A stretch of 64,000 nt of DNA from Pseudobutyrivibrio ruminis (GCA_015057315.1 SVER01000011.1:27009-91008); one strand, 5' to 3'. Positions 18,824-28,860 are shown, counted from the stretch's first letter. The notes: generated by a model not told the origin, from the letters alone. Made by a program: numbers and translations.

Positions 18824-19678
18824 TTAAATCTCTGTGGCTCCTTCCACTAAAACCTCTTCATCTTCTGTATTTACTTCTGGGGTATTATCAGTTGATATAT
18901 TCATGTCAGCATTCTTTTCAGCCTCAGCAGTATTTTCAGATGAAGCATCCGATACTTTTTCAGTGGTATCAGAAGTAACCTCACTATTTTTATCGGCTTC
19001 TTCTACCGCTTTCATTAGCTTTTCAAATTGAGCTAATACTTCAAGATACTTTTTCTCAACATCCTCTTCCAAGAAATCATAAGACCTTGGATATTGACTT
19101 AGTGCGTTGTAATATGCAGTTGCACCTGCAATCTTCTCTCCATCCTTTACTGTAACTTCCTCTACATTAGGAAGCTTTTTAACTTCATCGGCAAAGAGGC
19201 TTACAACGTATTTAGACATGTAATAGTCTCCGTCAACAACAGATGTTATTTTTGACTTTTCATACATCTGTCCATCCACAGATACCATTAAGCCTTTTTC
19301 GTCATCCTTCTGCACAAAATCAACAATACCTGTAATTTCCTTACCATTAACATTTAATGTCACATAATTTCCAACTAAGCTATTGCCTTCGATATTTTCC
19401 ATACCAGATTGTACACTTTGAATGGCTTCAATCTGTGTAAACGAAGCAAGCTGAGCAACATACTGGCTGTTATCTGTAGGCTGTAGTGGATCCTGGTATT
19501 GCATTTCAGCTACTAATAGCTGTAAAAACATATCTTGATTATATTCAGTACTTTTCGCATCCTTAGTTTTAGATGTGGATGTAGCAGTATTACTTTTAGT
19601 AGCCTCTTGTGACTCTGCAGTCTTTTTATACTGACCATTAGTTACACCACCAATAAGGTCAAGCTTTACATCTGCCAT
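18824..19678 (-). CDS. flgD: Hook-capping protein FlgD
   Basis: Scaffold that caps the growing hook. The N-terminal signature is clear: QDMFLQLLVAEMQYQDPLQP, then QLASFTQIEAIQSV. A Tudor/FNIII-like middle follows (VTLNVNGKEITGIVDFV). The last ~80 residues are an acidic, Ser/Glu/Asp-rich tail unlike the core family and probably disordered. Length is 284 residues. Confidence 0.93.
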   Translation of the reverse strand: MADVKLDLIGGVTNGQYKKTAESQEATKSNTATSTSKTKDAKSTEYNQDMFLQLLVAEMQYQDPLQPTDNSQYVAQLASFTQIEAIQSVQSGMENIEGNSLVGNYVTLNVNGKEITGIVDFVQKDDEKGLMVSVDGQMYEKSKITSVVDGDYYMSKYVVSLFADEVKKLPNVEEVTVKDGEKIAGATAYYNALSQYPRSYDFLEEDVEKKYLEVLAQFEKLMKAVEEADKNSEVTSDTTEKVSDASSENTAEAEKNADMNISTDNTPEVNTEDEEVLVEGATEI

Positions 19679-19693
19679 TTAATTCCTCCTCCC

Positions 19694-21166
19694 TTACGCC
19701 TGATAATCTAAAGTATTGCCATTATCAATCATCATCTGAGCAATCAGTGCATCCTCATCAGACATCAATCCTGAAAGCTCATCCAAGCTATTCAAATTGA
19801 TTCCCCTAGTCTGTTTTCTTGATCTATCTTCCTGCTCATTTCTCTGCTGTTGATTTCTGGCATCTTCCTCAAGATTTCTTTCAAACTCGTGAGTTCCTAC
19901 TGATACTTCAATGGATGTTACCTTAGTAGAGCTCTGATTCATTTCAAGCTTAAGATTAGCCATTTGACTTTCTAGAGCCTGTTTTACAGCATCATTTTCT
20001 GTGAAAATTTTTGCTACAATATCATTACCCTTTTGTGTAACCTCCAGATAGATTTTACCTAAACCCTCTGGATTAAGAGTCATTTCCATTGTTGTTGATT
20101 CTGCATTAGTTAGAACTCTTGCCTGTTCAACCAGTTGATTAATGATTTCTTCACTTCTTACAGTCTCTCCAGTAGGAAGTGTAACAATCTGTTCTTCACT
20201 TGAAAATTGAAGTTCAAATTTAGGCTCAGCATATACTATGCCTTCACCTTTAATCTCTGGCTTTGTCTCAGGCTTAATTTCCATCTTAAATGTTTTTGCA
20301 TCAGAAGATTGTCCTTCATTAAAGCTTTCTTTCTTATTTTCCGTAGCATTTTGCTTTTCCAAAGAAGCTTCCACATCTGAATAATTATCATCTGTTGCAA
20401 TTACATCTTTTGACTCCTTATTTACATTCTCTTTAACCACATCATTTGAAATTACCTGTGCTTTGTTTTCTTCATTCTTCATAGGTTGTAATTCTTCTGT
20501 TGTCTCAACAGGTACTTCTTTATTTTCCTGGGTTAAATTTTCCTGCACTAAAGGAGCAATTTCTTTCTCACCTTTCGTTTCAAAGGAAGCAATTATTTCC
20601 TTGAAATCCTCTAAAGGTATCTTTGTTTCTTGTAGCAACTGGTCAGTAATCTCATTTACCGAATCAAGTATAGCCTTAAATTCATCACTCATAACTAAAG
20701 TGATAGAATCCTCTTCCCCTTTTAGAGCGGCCACTACATCTGCAAGCTTTTGTGGATTAAACAAATCCATTAATGAAAGTCCTAATTCTTCTATAGCTTT
20801 TTCAATATCTTCCTCAGATACGCCAAGCTCATCTGCTATGCCTTCCTTAATTTCATCTACCGCTTCCACCACCTTATCTACAGTCTCCTGAGGTTCTTTT
20901 TCTTTTACAGGAGTAGAATCTTCAAGCTTACTATTTTTCGTTCCACTAAGCTTTTTTGAGGCATCACTTGCAGTATTATCAGCAGGTGTAGCCTTTGGTT
21001 CTACGACTTTAGATAAGTCAGTCCCTTGCACATTTGATCCAGCAATGTTTTTTAATGTACTTTCAAATAAAGTGGAATTATTCGCCTTATCCGCTTTACC
21101 TGCAGGCATTTCTACATTAATGCTTTTTACCTGAACCAGTAGATTTGAAACATTGCTACTTGTCAT
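19694..21166 (-). CDS. fliK: Flagellar hook-length control protein FliK
   Basis: Molecular ruler that is exported during hook growth and triggers the FlhB specificity switch. The first ~330 residues are low complexity (Glu/Lys/Ser rich). The C-terminal domain has the family pattern TTMEMTLNPEGLGKIYLEVT, followed by a polar tail rich in Gln/Arg/Glu. Length is 490 residues. The ATG at 21166 is chosen because AAGGAGG precedes it by 6 bases; a start seven codons upstream has no such site. Confidence 0.92.
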   Translation of the reverse strand: MTSSNVSNLLVQVKSINVEMPAGKADKANNSTLFESTLKNIAGSNVQGTDLSKVVEPKATPADNTASDASKKLSGTKNSKLEDSTPVKEKEPQETVDKVVEAVDEIKEGIADELGVSEEDIEKAIEELGLSLMDLFNPQKLADVVAALKGEEDSITLVMSDEFKAILDSVNEITDQLLQETKIPLEDFKEIIASFETKGEKEIAPLVQENLTQENKEVPVETTEELQPMKNEENKAQVISNDVVKENVNKESKDVIATDDNYSDVEASLEKQNATENKKESFNEGQSSDAKTFKMEIKPETKPEIKGEGIVYAEPKFELQFSSEEQIVTLPTGETVRSEEIINQLVEQARVLTNAESTTMEMTLNPEGLGKIYLEVTQKGNDIVAKIFTENDAVKQALESQMANLKLEMNQSSTKVTSIEVSVGTHEFERNLEEDARNQQQRNEQEDRSRKQTRGINLNSLDELSGLMSDEDALIAQMMIDNGNTLDYQA

Positions 21167-21219
21167 GCAATTCCTCCTTTCTAACATATTCTGTTTTCAA
21201 GTTGCTATATAAGATGTTA

Positions 21220-22095
21220 TTAAGGCTCCATCATCTTTGTAATGATTGCTGCATTTTCAGTACTCATAGCTGAAATGATATCTGCTCTTGTGGCTGCATC
21301 CATACCAGAAAGTATTTGGCAAACCAGGTCAAAATCATCTGTCATAGTATCAAAAATTGCAGCTGCATTTTTTGGCTTCATGCTGGTATAAACCTTTACA
21401 TAGTCTTCGATTTCTGCATCCTTTTGGAGCTGAGAAACCACCTGCTTGTAAATAGCTTCAGCATTATCAGGTTCAATGGATTCATAATAGCTCTTATATT
21501 CATTTATATCGGGTGCTTTATCTGAAAAAACAACCTCTTCATAAAATTTTTCTTTTTCCTGTTCAAAGGCTGCTTCATTAGCCTTATATTCAGCGAGCTC
21601 CGCTGAAGCAGCCTCAAGCTCCTTGATATAATCGCCGTTTTCAGTTCCAGCTTTTTTTAGCTCTTCTATCTGCACCTCTAATTCCTTAATTCTTTCCATG
21701 GCCTCTTCCACAGTTTTGTAAGGAATTTCTTCCTCTTCCTCAGCTGGAATATATTCTTCGATTCCTGGCAAAATACGATTTACATAAGGCACGTCCTTAA
21801 GCACAGGAAACAGCACTGTAGAGCCAAATCCGCCTACATCCATTTTTACTAAAAAGGCAAAAATAACAAGCCAGATAAGAATAATAAGAAGTACAACAAA
21901 TCCCATGATAAGGCCACCTACTACTCCTAGGCGTTCCTCATCGCCGGGATATACCTCTCCATTTTTCTTTGCTTCTTTTCTGGCTTCCTTTTCAGCTTTT
22001 TTCGCTTCTTTTTTTGCTTCCTTTTCGGCTTTTTTCGCTGCCTTCTTATCCTCTTTGCTTTCTTGTGTCTCTTGTGTCTCTGCTACATCTGCCAT
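21220..22095 (-). CDS. MotE/YlxF-like flagellar cluster protein
   Basis: A 291-residue membrane protein between fliJ and fliK, the place of B. subtilis ylxF. The N-terminus is a Lys/Glu/Ala-rich helix (KEAKKAEKEARKEAKK). One transmembrane segment follows at about 59-85, then a Glu-rich coiled coil (about 125-185), then a C-terminal MgtE-N-like domain (MKPKNAAAIFDTMTDDF, AIITKM). This matches MotE-type chaperones of motor proteins. Function is inferred from that family and position. Confidence 0.82.
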   Translation of the reverse strand: MADVAETQETQESKEDKKAAKKAEKEAKKEAKKAEKEARKEAKKNGEVYPGDEERLGVVGGLIMGFVVLLIILIWLVIFAFLVKMDVGGFGSTVLFPVLKDVPYVNRILPGIEEYIPAEEEEEIPYKTVEEAMERIKELEVQIEELKKAGTENGDYIKELEAASAELAEYKANEAAFEQEKEKFYEEVVFSDKAPDINEYKSYYESIEPDNAEAIYKQVVSQLQKDAEIEDYVKVYTSMKPKNAAAIFDTMTDDFDLVCQILSGMDAATRADIISAMSTENAAIITKMMEP

Positions 22096-22098
22096 AAC

Positions 22099-22554
22099 TT
22101 ATCCTTCCTCTTTTTCTGAATTAAAATATGAATAGCTAACTAGTTCATCTGTAATCTTGCCTTCTTCATAGTCCATTTCTTCAATAAATTCCTCAAAGGC
22201 ATGCTCGCGTAATTTCTCATGCATTTTTCTTTCCATCATTACATCATTAAGTTTTTTTCTAGCATTTTCCATAGCCTTTTGAGCCTTTGACAGCTCTATC
22301 ATCTGGTCTCTAAGAGCCACTTTCATAGAAGAAATTGCATTCTTACAGGTCTTTATTTCCTTGATATCAATATTTCCGATAGAAAGCTCCTTTAACTGTC
22401 TTTCATAACCAGCCTGACGAATCATAAGCTCTCTAAGCTTTTGTTGTTCTTCGTTAAACCTGGCGGTAGCCATACCAAAATTTGCTTTTTCCTGCTCTTC
22501 AATCTTCTGTTTTAACTCCAGGATATTTTGCATCCTATAAACAAATTTTGCCAT
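22099..22554 (-). CDS. fliJ: Flagellar export protein FliJ
   Basis: Coiled-coil stalk protein that links the FliI ATPase ring to FlhA. At 151 residues it is almost entirely predicted helix, starting FVYRMQNILELKQKIEEQEK and continuing with heptad-like Lys/Glu/Gln runs. The N-terminal pattern and the position after fliI fix the identity, as FliJ diverges strongly. The gap to the next gene is 3 bases. Confidence 0.92.
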   Translation of the reverse strand: MAKFVYRMQNILELKQKIEEQEKANFGMATARFNEEQQKLRELMIRQAGYERQLKELSIGNIDIKEIKTCKNAISSMKVALRDQMIELSKAQKAMENARKKLNDVMMERKMHEKLREHAFEEFIEEMDYEEGKITDELVSYSYFNSEKEEG

Positions 22555-22565
22555 AAGCTAACCCC

Positions 22566-23876
22566 TTAATCATCGAAAATAGCTGTCATTTGTGAGATGA
22601 TATCATCAAATTCAAACTTGTCATGTGTTTGCTGCAAAAGGAATTCATTTACAGCATCTATCTTTTTAATAGCATAATCTATCGATTTATTTGAGCCATT
22701 TTTATATGCACCAATATTTATAAGGTCCTCTGCCTCCTGATAGGTTGCAAGTACATTCTTAAGCTTTCCAGCTATTGCCTTATGCTCCGGTGTTGCCACA
22801 GCAGACATTACTCTGGAAATTGATTGAAGCACATCTATAGCAGGATAATGATTCTTTTGAGCAAGCTTACGATTAAGCATTATATGTCCATCTAAAATGG
22901 AACGGGCTGTATCAGTAATAGGTTCATTAAAATCATCACCGTCTACAAGAACCGTATAAAGGCCTGTTATAGACCCTTCAGATGCATTTCCTGCTCGTTC
23001 AAGAAGACGAGGCATTTCTGAATATACAGATGGTGGATATCCTCTTGTAACAGGAGGCTCCCCTGATGCCAAGCCAATTTCACGTTGCGCCATAGAAAAA
23101 CGGGTAAGGGAATCCATCATCAAAAGAACATCTTTACCCTGGTCTCTAAAATATTCAGCAATGGCTGTAGCTGTAAGCGCAGCCTTTTTTCTAATAAGCG
23201 CCGGCTTATCAGATGTAGCACACACTACGACAGACCTTGCCATGCCCTCAGGTCCTAAATCGTTTTCTACGAATTCTCTTACCTCTCGTCCACGCTCGCC
23301 AATGAGCGCTATAACATTTATTTCAGCCTTAGTATTTCTTGCAAACATACCCATAAGGGTAGATTTGCCAACACCAGAGCCTGCAAATATACCAATTCTT
23401 TGTCCCTTTCCTACTGTAATCAGTCCATCTACAGCCTTAACCCCCAGTGGAAGCGGCTCTTTAATAATTACTCGGGACATAGGATCAGGCGGGTCTGCTT
23501 CTGCAGGATACTCCACCAGATTCTCAAATTCATTTAAGTCATCTACATCTGATGGGATACCTAGCCCATCCACCAGATGTCCTAATAGCTCATTGCCAAC
23601 AGCTACCCCAAGAGGATGTCCAGTGTTTTCTACCATGCAGCCAACACCAATGCCCTCCACATTCTCATAAGGCATCAAAAGCAGACGTTTATCCTTAAAT
23701 CCGACAACCTCTGCTTTAATTCTTTCCTCAGACCCTTCTACAATAATTTCGCACAAATCACGTAGCTTGGCCTCAGGCCCAACTGATTCAATTGTAAGTC
23801 CAACTACCTTAACCACCTTGCCAAGAGATTTAAAATAATCCTTTTCAACAAGCTGCATTAAAGAATTCGCATCCAA
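22566..23876 (-). CDS. fliI: Flagellum-specific ATPase FliI
   Basis: F1-beta-like ATPase that drives or assists flagellar export. Walker A is GSGVGKST; Walker B is VLLMMDSLTRFSMAQREI; PPSVYSEMPRLLERAG is the typical segment after it. Length is 436 residues. The start is TTG 23876 with AAGGAG 8 bases upstream; the first ATG (residue 7) has no comparable site. Confidence 0.97.
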   Translation of the reverse strand: MDANSLMQLVEKDYFKSLGKVVKVVGLTIESVGPEAKLRDLCEIIVEGSEERIKAEVVGFKDKRLLLMPYENVEGIGVGCMVENTGHPLGVAVGNELLGHLVDGLGIPSDVDDLNEFENLVEYPAEADPPDPMSRVIIKEPLPLGVKAVDGLITVGKGQRIGIFAGSGVGKSTLMGMFARNTKAEINVIALIGERGREVREFVENDLGPEGMARSVVVCATSDKPALIRKKAALTATAIAEYFRDQGKDVLLMMDSLTRFSMAQREIGLASGEPPVTRGYPPSVYSEMPRLLERAGNASEGSITGLYTVLVDGDDFNEPITDTARSILDGHIMLNRKLAQKNHYPAIDVLQSISRVMSAVATPEHKAIAGKLKNVLATYQEAEDLINIGAYKNGSNKSIDYAIKKIDAVNEFLLQQTHDKFEFDDIISQMTAIFDD

Positions 23877-23888
23877 ATTATCTTCTCC

Positions 23889-24785
23889 TTAACTCAAGGC
23901 TCTAATCTCTCTAATAAGATTATCCAGCTCTGTATCAATACTGCAATCAAAAATACCCCCATCAGTTTCTATGATACATTGACTGTCATTTAATAGAGGG
24001 TCAGCTATTATATCAAGGCCAACCTCTGCGCCTACTTTCCCCTGTATTTCGTCCTTTTTGCTCTTTATAAAATCTGCATTTGCATCACTAACCTTGATTT
24101 GCATCTGTCCAGTGCGCTCTATCTTCATAATACAATGGTCTAAAAGATGATATATAACATCCTTTCTACCGCCTAGCTCTACAGAAAAAACATGTTCAAA
24201 TACTGGGAGACACATCTCTACAATCTCTCTTTCCATTTGAAGCTGCTTTTCCATATAATCGTTTTGGATTTTATCAACTTCAGATTGCATGGAACGCTGT
24301 GCCTCCTGAAGTTCCATAGCGGCACGCTGGGTGCCTTCGTTATAGCCTTCCTTTTCACCATCTTGACGTGCAAGATTTTTCATAGCATCAGCATTTAACT
24401 TAGCAGCTGAAAGAATCTCTTCTGCCTGGGAATTGGCATCTGCTATTATCTGCTCAGCATTTTGCCTTGCTTCTTCTAATATAGCCTCAGTCTGCTCAGA
24501 CATATCAATAGGTTCTTCCTCAGGCTGAGAAATAGTATCAACCAGGCCTAAGAACTCATCTACATCCATTCCATCAGGAACCTCTTCTCCTGATTCCCTC
24601 ATAGCCTCCAGGCGACGTTCCCTTTCCTCTTCTAAAAGTTTAGCCTTATATTCCTCTTCCTGCTTTAAAATGATACGCCTTGCAAGCTCATTAGAATCAA
24701 TAACAGCCGATTCTCGCTCCCCTTCCTCATCAACAGCATCCGGGGCAACGGTAAAGCCATAAATGACATTTTTACTAGACAACAA
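23889..24785 (-). CDS. fliH: Flagellar assembly protein FliH
   Basis: Regulator of FliI that anchors the ATPase to the base. The protein is Glu/Gln/Ala-rich, with a central coiled coil (about 85-190) and a C-terminal domain with ECIIETDGGIFDCSIDTELD, the FliH/YscL end pattern. The frame is open from GTG 24800, but TTG 24785 is better placed: GGAGG inside the end of fliG lies 8 bases before it. Either start overlaps the fliG 3' end, indicating coupled translation. Confidence 0.92.
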   Translation of the reverse strand: MLSSKNVIYGFTVAPDAVDEEGERESAVIDSNELARRIILKQEEEYKAKLLEEERERRLEAMRESGEEVPDGMDVDEFLGLVDTISQPEEEPIDMSEQTEAILEEARQNAEQIIADANSQAEEILSAAKLNADAMKNLARQDGEKEGYNEGTQRAAMELQEAQRSMQSEVDKIQNDYMEKQLQMEREIVEMCLPVFEHVFSVELGGRKDVIYHLLDHCIMKIERTGQMQIKVSDANADFIKSKKDEIQGKVGAEVGLDIIADPLLNDSQCIIETDGGIFDCSIDTELDNLIREIRALS

Positions 24786-25782
24786 GTTCGTCTCCTCCAC
24801 CTCTTGAAATTACAATTTCTGCGGAATCCTCCAGCTTTCTGATAATACCAACAATCTTCTGTTGAGCTTCCTCAACATCCTTCATACGTACTGGACCCAT
24901 GAATTCCATGTCTTCCTTAATCATTGCTGCAAGACGAGAAGAAAGGTTCTTAAATATAGCAGCCTGAACCTCATCATTTGCTCCCTTAAGTGCCACGCCA
25001 AGGTCTGAGTTATCAACGTCACGAAGTACACGCTGAATAGCTCTATCATCAAGAAGCAAGATATCCTCGAATACGAACATCTTCTTTCTGATTTCCTCTG
25101 CAAGCTCTGGCTCTTCGATTTCCAGAGATTCCATGATACGTTTTTCTGTACCACGGTCAACTGTATTAAGAATATTAACAACAGCATCTACGCCACCAGC
25201 GATTGTGTAATCCTGATTGATAAGAGAAGAAAGCTTTCTTTCAAGTACTCGCTCAACCTCCTTAATAACTTCAGGTGATGTTCTATCCATCATAGCAATA
25301 CGCTTTGCAACATCCGCCTGCTTTTCAGGAGGAAGTGCGCCGATGATAAGTGATGCCTGCCCCGCCGACAGGTAAGACAAAATCATTGCGATAGTCTGTG
25401 GATGCTCGTCCTGTATAAAGTTAAGTACCTGTGAAGGCTCTGTCTTTCTGATAAATTCGAAAGGTCTAACCTGTAAGCTTGCTGTAAGCTTTGTAATAAC
25501 ATCCTGTGCCCTGTCGTCTCCAAGAGCCTTCTCCAAAAGCTCTTTGGCGTAGCCAATACCACCTTCTGCAATGTATTGCTGGGCAAGACACACCTGGTAA
25601 AACTCCTCAATAACTTCTTCCTTTAGCGCTGGAGAAATGCTTCTGGTATTTGCAATCTCAAGCGTAAGTTCCTCTATTTCCTCTTCCTTGAGATGTTTAA
25701 AAATCTGAGCCGATTTCTCCGGGCCAAGGGCAATTAAAAGTATAGCTGCCTTTTGTACGCCATTTAAATCCTCGTTCGCCAT
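24775..25782 (-). CDS. fliG: Flagellar motor switch protein FliG
   Basis: Torque-generating rotor protein. The N-terminal domain starts LNGVQKAAILLIALGPEKSA; the middle domain has EHPQTIAMILSYL; the C-terminal domain has FVFEDILLLDDRAIQRVLRD with the charged torque helix. Length is 335 residues. It lies 6 bases after fliF and overlaps fliH. Confidence 0.97.
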   Translation of the reverse strand: MANEDLNGVQKAAILLIALGPEKSAQIFKHLKEEEIEELTLEIANTRSISPALKEEVIEEFYQVCLAQQYIAEGGIGYAKELLEKALGDDRAQDVITKLTASLQVRPFEFIRKTEPSQVLNFIQDEHPQTIAMILSYLSAGQASLIIGALPPEKQADVAKRIAMMDRTSPEVIKEVERVLERKLSSLINQDYTIAGGVDAVVNILNTVDRGTEKRIMESLEIEEPELAEEIRKKMFVFEDILLLDDRAIQRVLRDVDNSDLGVALKGANDEVQAAIFKNLSSRLAAMIKEDMEFMGPVRMKDVEEAQQKIVGIIRKLEDSAEIVISRGGGDELVV

Positions 25783-25788
25783 AACTTA

Positions 25789-27402
25789 TTATCCCCAATC
25801 CTCATTTAGCCAATTTCTAAGAAGCTGCGCAACAGCCTCCGGTTTCTCGTCAACAAATTTTTCAATAAGGATACGTGCCTCAGATTTTTCAGTATAGCCA
25901 ATATCCTCAAGCTCTTCTTCCTCCTCTTCCTGAGTGGAAGCAATCAAATCGTCAATTGTAAGCTCCTGCTCCACAGGCTCCTCTTCCTCTGTTCTAAGAC
26001 TTCTAAATACAACAAAGCCAAGCATTGCAAAGATAAGGAATGCAAGAACGATTTGAAGTATATCTGTTATGGAAATTCCTGAACCTTCTGAATACTGGAA
26101 CATAGGAATTTCATAAGCAACAACTTTAACACTTGTGGTTGGAAAACCTGTGGCTCTTGCTACCACTTCCACAATATCATCTGTAACCTCCTGCTGAACA
26201 GGATCGGAATTTGCTCTGACAAATTCATCAAAGGTCTGTCCCAGCTCTTCTAGTGTGCCATCGCTTTCCATCTTATCCTGATTGTAAATTGCAAAGGTCT
26301 TACATGTAACAGAAATAGAAGAATCATCTAATATACGCTTTCCCATCTCATCCTTATGGGTGGTGATTCTCTCATCAGGTAAATAATCCTTGTAGAACTC
26401 TTCTGTAGAGGTCTCTGTTTGGTTGTTATCCTCCATGACGTAGGTGGTGTCATCATCATTGGTATCTGTTCCAGGAACTCCACCTGCTCCATTTACTGAG
26501 TTTGAGCTTGAACCTGATTCGCTATCAAGATAGCCCTCGGTACGGCCTTCATCTACTGAATAGTCATAATCTACATAACTATTTTCATCGAAATTCATAG
26601 ATAGATTTACACCTACAGAAATATCATCATATAGGTTTGTTCCATCTAAAACCTTATGTACTCTCTCGGCTATTTCATTACTAGCCTGCTGTCTAACATC
26701 CTGATTGCCAGCAGCACTTGATAATGATGTTGTTTCTTCGTCACCAGGGAAAAGCATATTGCCTTCTGTATCCATAATGGCGATATTATCGGTATTGTCA
26801 TTTCCTAAGGTACATGCCACATATCTGGCAATTCCTCTGGCAGTTTCAGGAGACATTTCAGACGATAATGTAAGAGTAATTGTCGCCCAAGATGGTTCTT
26901 TTTTAGCTATCAAAGTACCATCCTGTTCTGGAATGTTTAAAAGAACCTCTGCTTTTTCTATCATAGACTGAAGTTCAAGTGTTTTTTCATATTTTTCTTC
27001 AAGAAGCTCTTTATATTTTTTCTGCTTGTCAGCTTCCGTGGTAGAAAAGCTTCCGTCAAAAACATCATCAATTGAATAGCCTGAACTTGGAATATCGTTA
27101 GAACCAAGAACAACATTCATCTGTCCATAGTTCTTATCCATTACGTAGAATGTAAAGCCATCATCACTGGTTTGATATTTGACACCTTCAGACTCCAGCA
27201 ATTCTTTTACCTGTGCAGCCTGTGCGCCGTCTTCACATTTTATTAATTCAACGTAATTCGGTCTTGTGATAACAACCGCTAAAATAATGAAAGACACAAG
27301 AACAACAGCAGTAATTGACACAATCAACACCTGCTGTCGTTTTGTAAACTTCCTCCACCATTCAAGTATTCTGTTAATGATAGCTTGAATCTGTTCTGGC
27401 AT
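25789..27402 (-). CDS. fliF: Flagellar MS-ring protein FliF
   Basis: Forms the MS ring in the membrane. Transmembrane segments lie near residues 22-47 and 443-463. Between them are ring-building motifs (GMNVVLGSNDIPSSGY-like, KYEKTLELQSMIEKAEVLLN) and an acidic variable region around 290-330. The C-terminal peptide that binds FliG follows the second membrane segment (ARILIEKFVDEKPEAVAQLL). Length is 537 residues. Confidence 0.96.
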   Translation of the reverse strand: MPEQIQAIINRILEWWRKFTKRQQVLIVSITAVVLVSFIILAVVITRPNYVELIKCEDGAQAAQVKELLESEGVKYQTSDDGFTFYVMDKNYGQMNVVLGSNDIPSSGYSIDDVFDGSFSTTEADKQKKYKELLEEKYEKTLELQSMIEKAEVLLNIPEQDGTLIAKKEPSWATITLTLSSEMSPETARGIARYVACTLGNDNTDNIAIMDTEGNMLFPGDEETTSLSSAAGNQDVRQQASNEIAERVHKVLDGTNLYDDISVGVNLSMNFDENSYVDYDYSVDEGRTEGYLDSESGSSSNSVNGAGGVPGTDTNDDDTTYVMEDNNQTETSTEEFYKDYLPDERITTHKDEMGKRILDDSSISVTCKTFAIYNQDKMESDGTLEELGQTFDEFVRANSDPVQQEVTDDIVEVVARATGFPTTSVKVVAYEIPMFQYSEGSGISITDILQIVLAFLIFAMLGFVVFRSLRTEEEEPVEQELTIDDLIASTQEEEEEELEDIGYTEKSEARILIEKFVDEKPEAVAQLLRNWLNEDWG

Positions 27403-27427
27403 ATGATCTCCCCTTTTTGTGCATTAA

Positions 27428-27733
27428 TTAGATTTGCATTTGCATAATCTGCTGATAAGCCTCTAGAACCCTATCGCGAACTGCTACTGTATACTGTAAT
27501 GCAATATTTGCTTTTTGCTCGGCAATCATCAAATCGTGTGTATTGTCAGTCTCGCCAAGTGCAAAAGCAACCTCCTCCTTATGAGCTGCCTGAATCTGCG
27601 AATTGGTATCATTCACCAAATTCATAACAGAATCCAACATACTCTGAAAACCCTTATCCGCATCTACCTTCACTTCTGATGTGGATTTAACTGGTGTAGC
27701 CCCATATAATTCCTTAAGTGCCGCAATATCCAT
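27428..27733 (-). CDS. fliE: Hook-basal body protein FliE
   Basis: Small adaptor between the MS ring and the rod. Length is 101 residues. The C-terminal half has the signature LMIAEQKANIALQYTVAVRD and ends EAYQQIMQMQI. It lies between flgC and fliF in canonical order. Confidence 0.95.
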   Translation of the reverse strand: MDIAALKELYGATPVKSTSEVKVDADKGFQSMLDSVMNLVNDTNSQIQAAHKEEVAFALGETDNTHDLMIAEQKANIALQYTVAVRDRVLEAYQQIMQMQI

Positions 27734-27787
27734 GTAACTCCTCCCCTAATCAAGAAATTGCCCTTACGAATTTCTCCTTAATTGTAT

Positions 27788-28240
27788 TTACTGTCCAACC
27801 TGTATTCCTGATGAAGCCATGCTCTTAATTGCCTGGAAAGCTGTAACATTAGCCTCGTAAGAACGGCTGGCATCAATAAGGTTAGTCATCTCAGTAACTG
27901 TGTTTACATTAGGATATCTAACGTATCCATTCTCATCAGCATCTGGATGAGATGGGTCGTAAGCCATAATAAAATCCGTTTCAGTATCTTCAGAAACCTT
28001 GGATACCTTAACACCATTTCCCATATATGCAGCTGTGCTGTCTTTTAAAATATGCTTAAACGAAGGCACCCCAGCCTTAAGCTGCTTCTCCTGAAAAGTA
28101 ACAATCTTTCTTCTGTATGGACCACCATTTTCAGTACGAGTAGTACTAACATTAGCAATATTTTCTGCTATAACATCCATACGAAAACGCTGTGCAGTCA
28201 TTCCTGTAGCTGCAATATCAAAAGGTTGAAATAATCCCAT
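27788..28240 (-). CDS. flgC: Flagellar rod protein FlgC
   Basis: Proximal rod subunit. Length is 150 residues. The N-terminal rod motif FDIAATGMTAQRFRMDVIAE-N-IAN and the C-terminal NLIDASRSYEANVTAFQAIK are both present. It follows flgB by 23 bases. Confidence 0.96.
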   Translation of the reverse strand: MGLFQPFDIAATGMTAQRFRMDVIAENIANVSTTRTENGGPYRRKIVTFQEKQLKAGVPSFKHILKDSTAAYMGNGVKVSKVSEDTETDFIMAYDPSHPDADENGYVRYPNVNTVTEMTNLIDASRSYEANVTAFQAIKSMASSGIQVGQ

Positions 28241-28263
28241 AGTCTACCTCCTTAAAAACCTAA

Positions 28264-28662
28264 CTACTTGGAAATAACCGACTTAAATCTGTTAAATTCG
28301 TTGGTAGTACTAGTCATTAGTGCCTGATACCTAAGGGTCTCTGATGCAAGCTCTACGTTTTCGGTATCCATATCAACATTGTTTCCATCTAATCTATATG
28401 AATAGTGTCCGTAATCTGTATATTCTATTCCTTCTACCTTGTGACCGTCATCATCAAGCTTATTAACAGCTCTCTCTAACGAGGTCTCGTGAACATCTAG
28501 AAGTTCCTTTCTGAGAACACTTTCAAACTCTATATCCTGTCTCTTATATCCAGGAGTATCATCGTTTGCCATGTTATTCAAGATGAGAGTCTGTCTTTGC
28601 CAACTCACATCAGCTGTATTATCAAGTGCATTGATAAATCCAAAAGCGTCTGAAGTAATCAT
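28264..28662 (-). CDS. flgB: Flagellar rod protein FlgB
   Basis: Proximal rod subunit and first gene of the cluster. Length is 132 residues. The start has LNNMANDDTPGYKRQDIEFE and the end LASETLRYQALMTSTTNEFN, both rod-family patterns. AGGAGG lies 6-7 bases before the ATG, downstream of a near-consensus promoter. Confidence 0.95.
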   Translation of the reverse strand: MITSDAFGFINALDNTADVSWQRQTLILNNMANDDTPGYKRQDIEFESVLRKELLDVHETSLERAVNKLDDDGHKVEGIEYTDYGHYSYRLDGNNVDMDTENVELASETLRYQALMTSTTNEFNRFKSVISK

Positions 28663-28687
28663 TCTGCAATCCTCCTAGATTAATATA

Positions 28688-28716
28688 ATTATAGAAATAT
28701 TTACCAAAAAACACAA
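28688..28716 (-). promoter_or_regulatory. Sigma-A-like promoter of the flagellar cluster (flgB)
   Basis: Minus strand TTGTGT (28711-28716), a 17-base gap, then TATAAT (28688-28693), about 25 bases before the flgB ATG. A consensus -10 suggests vegetative sigma rather than an alternative sigma factor. AT-rich sequence and a partial dyad around GTATAC lie upstream. Confidence 0.7.
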
Positions 28717-28860
28717 GGTATTTTTACATCATATAGTATAAATTGCTTGTTGTGTATACAACTAATTGTATAAAAGGCATTTTTTATTAAACACCTATAT
28801 ATATATTATGATAATTTTGTGTATAAGTTATGAAAAATAACATCAAAATTCCAAAGAATA

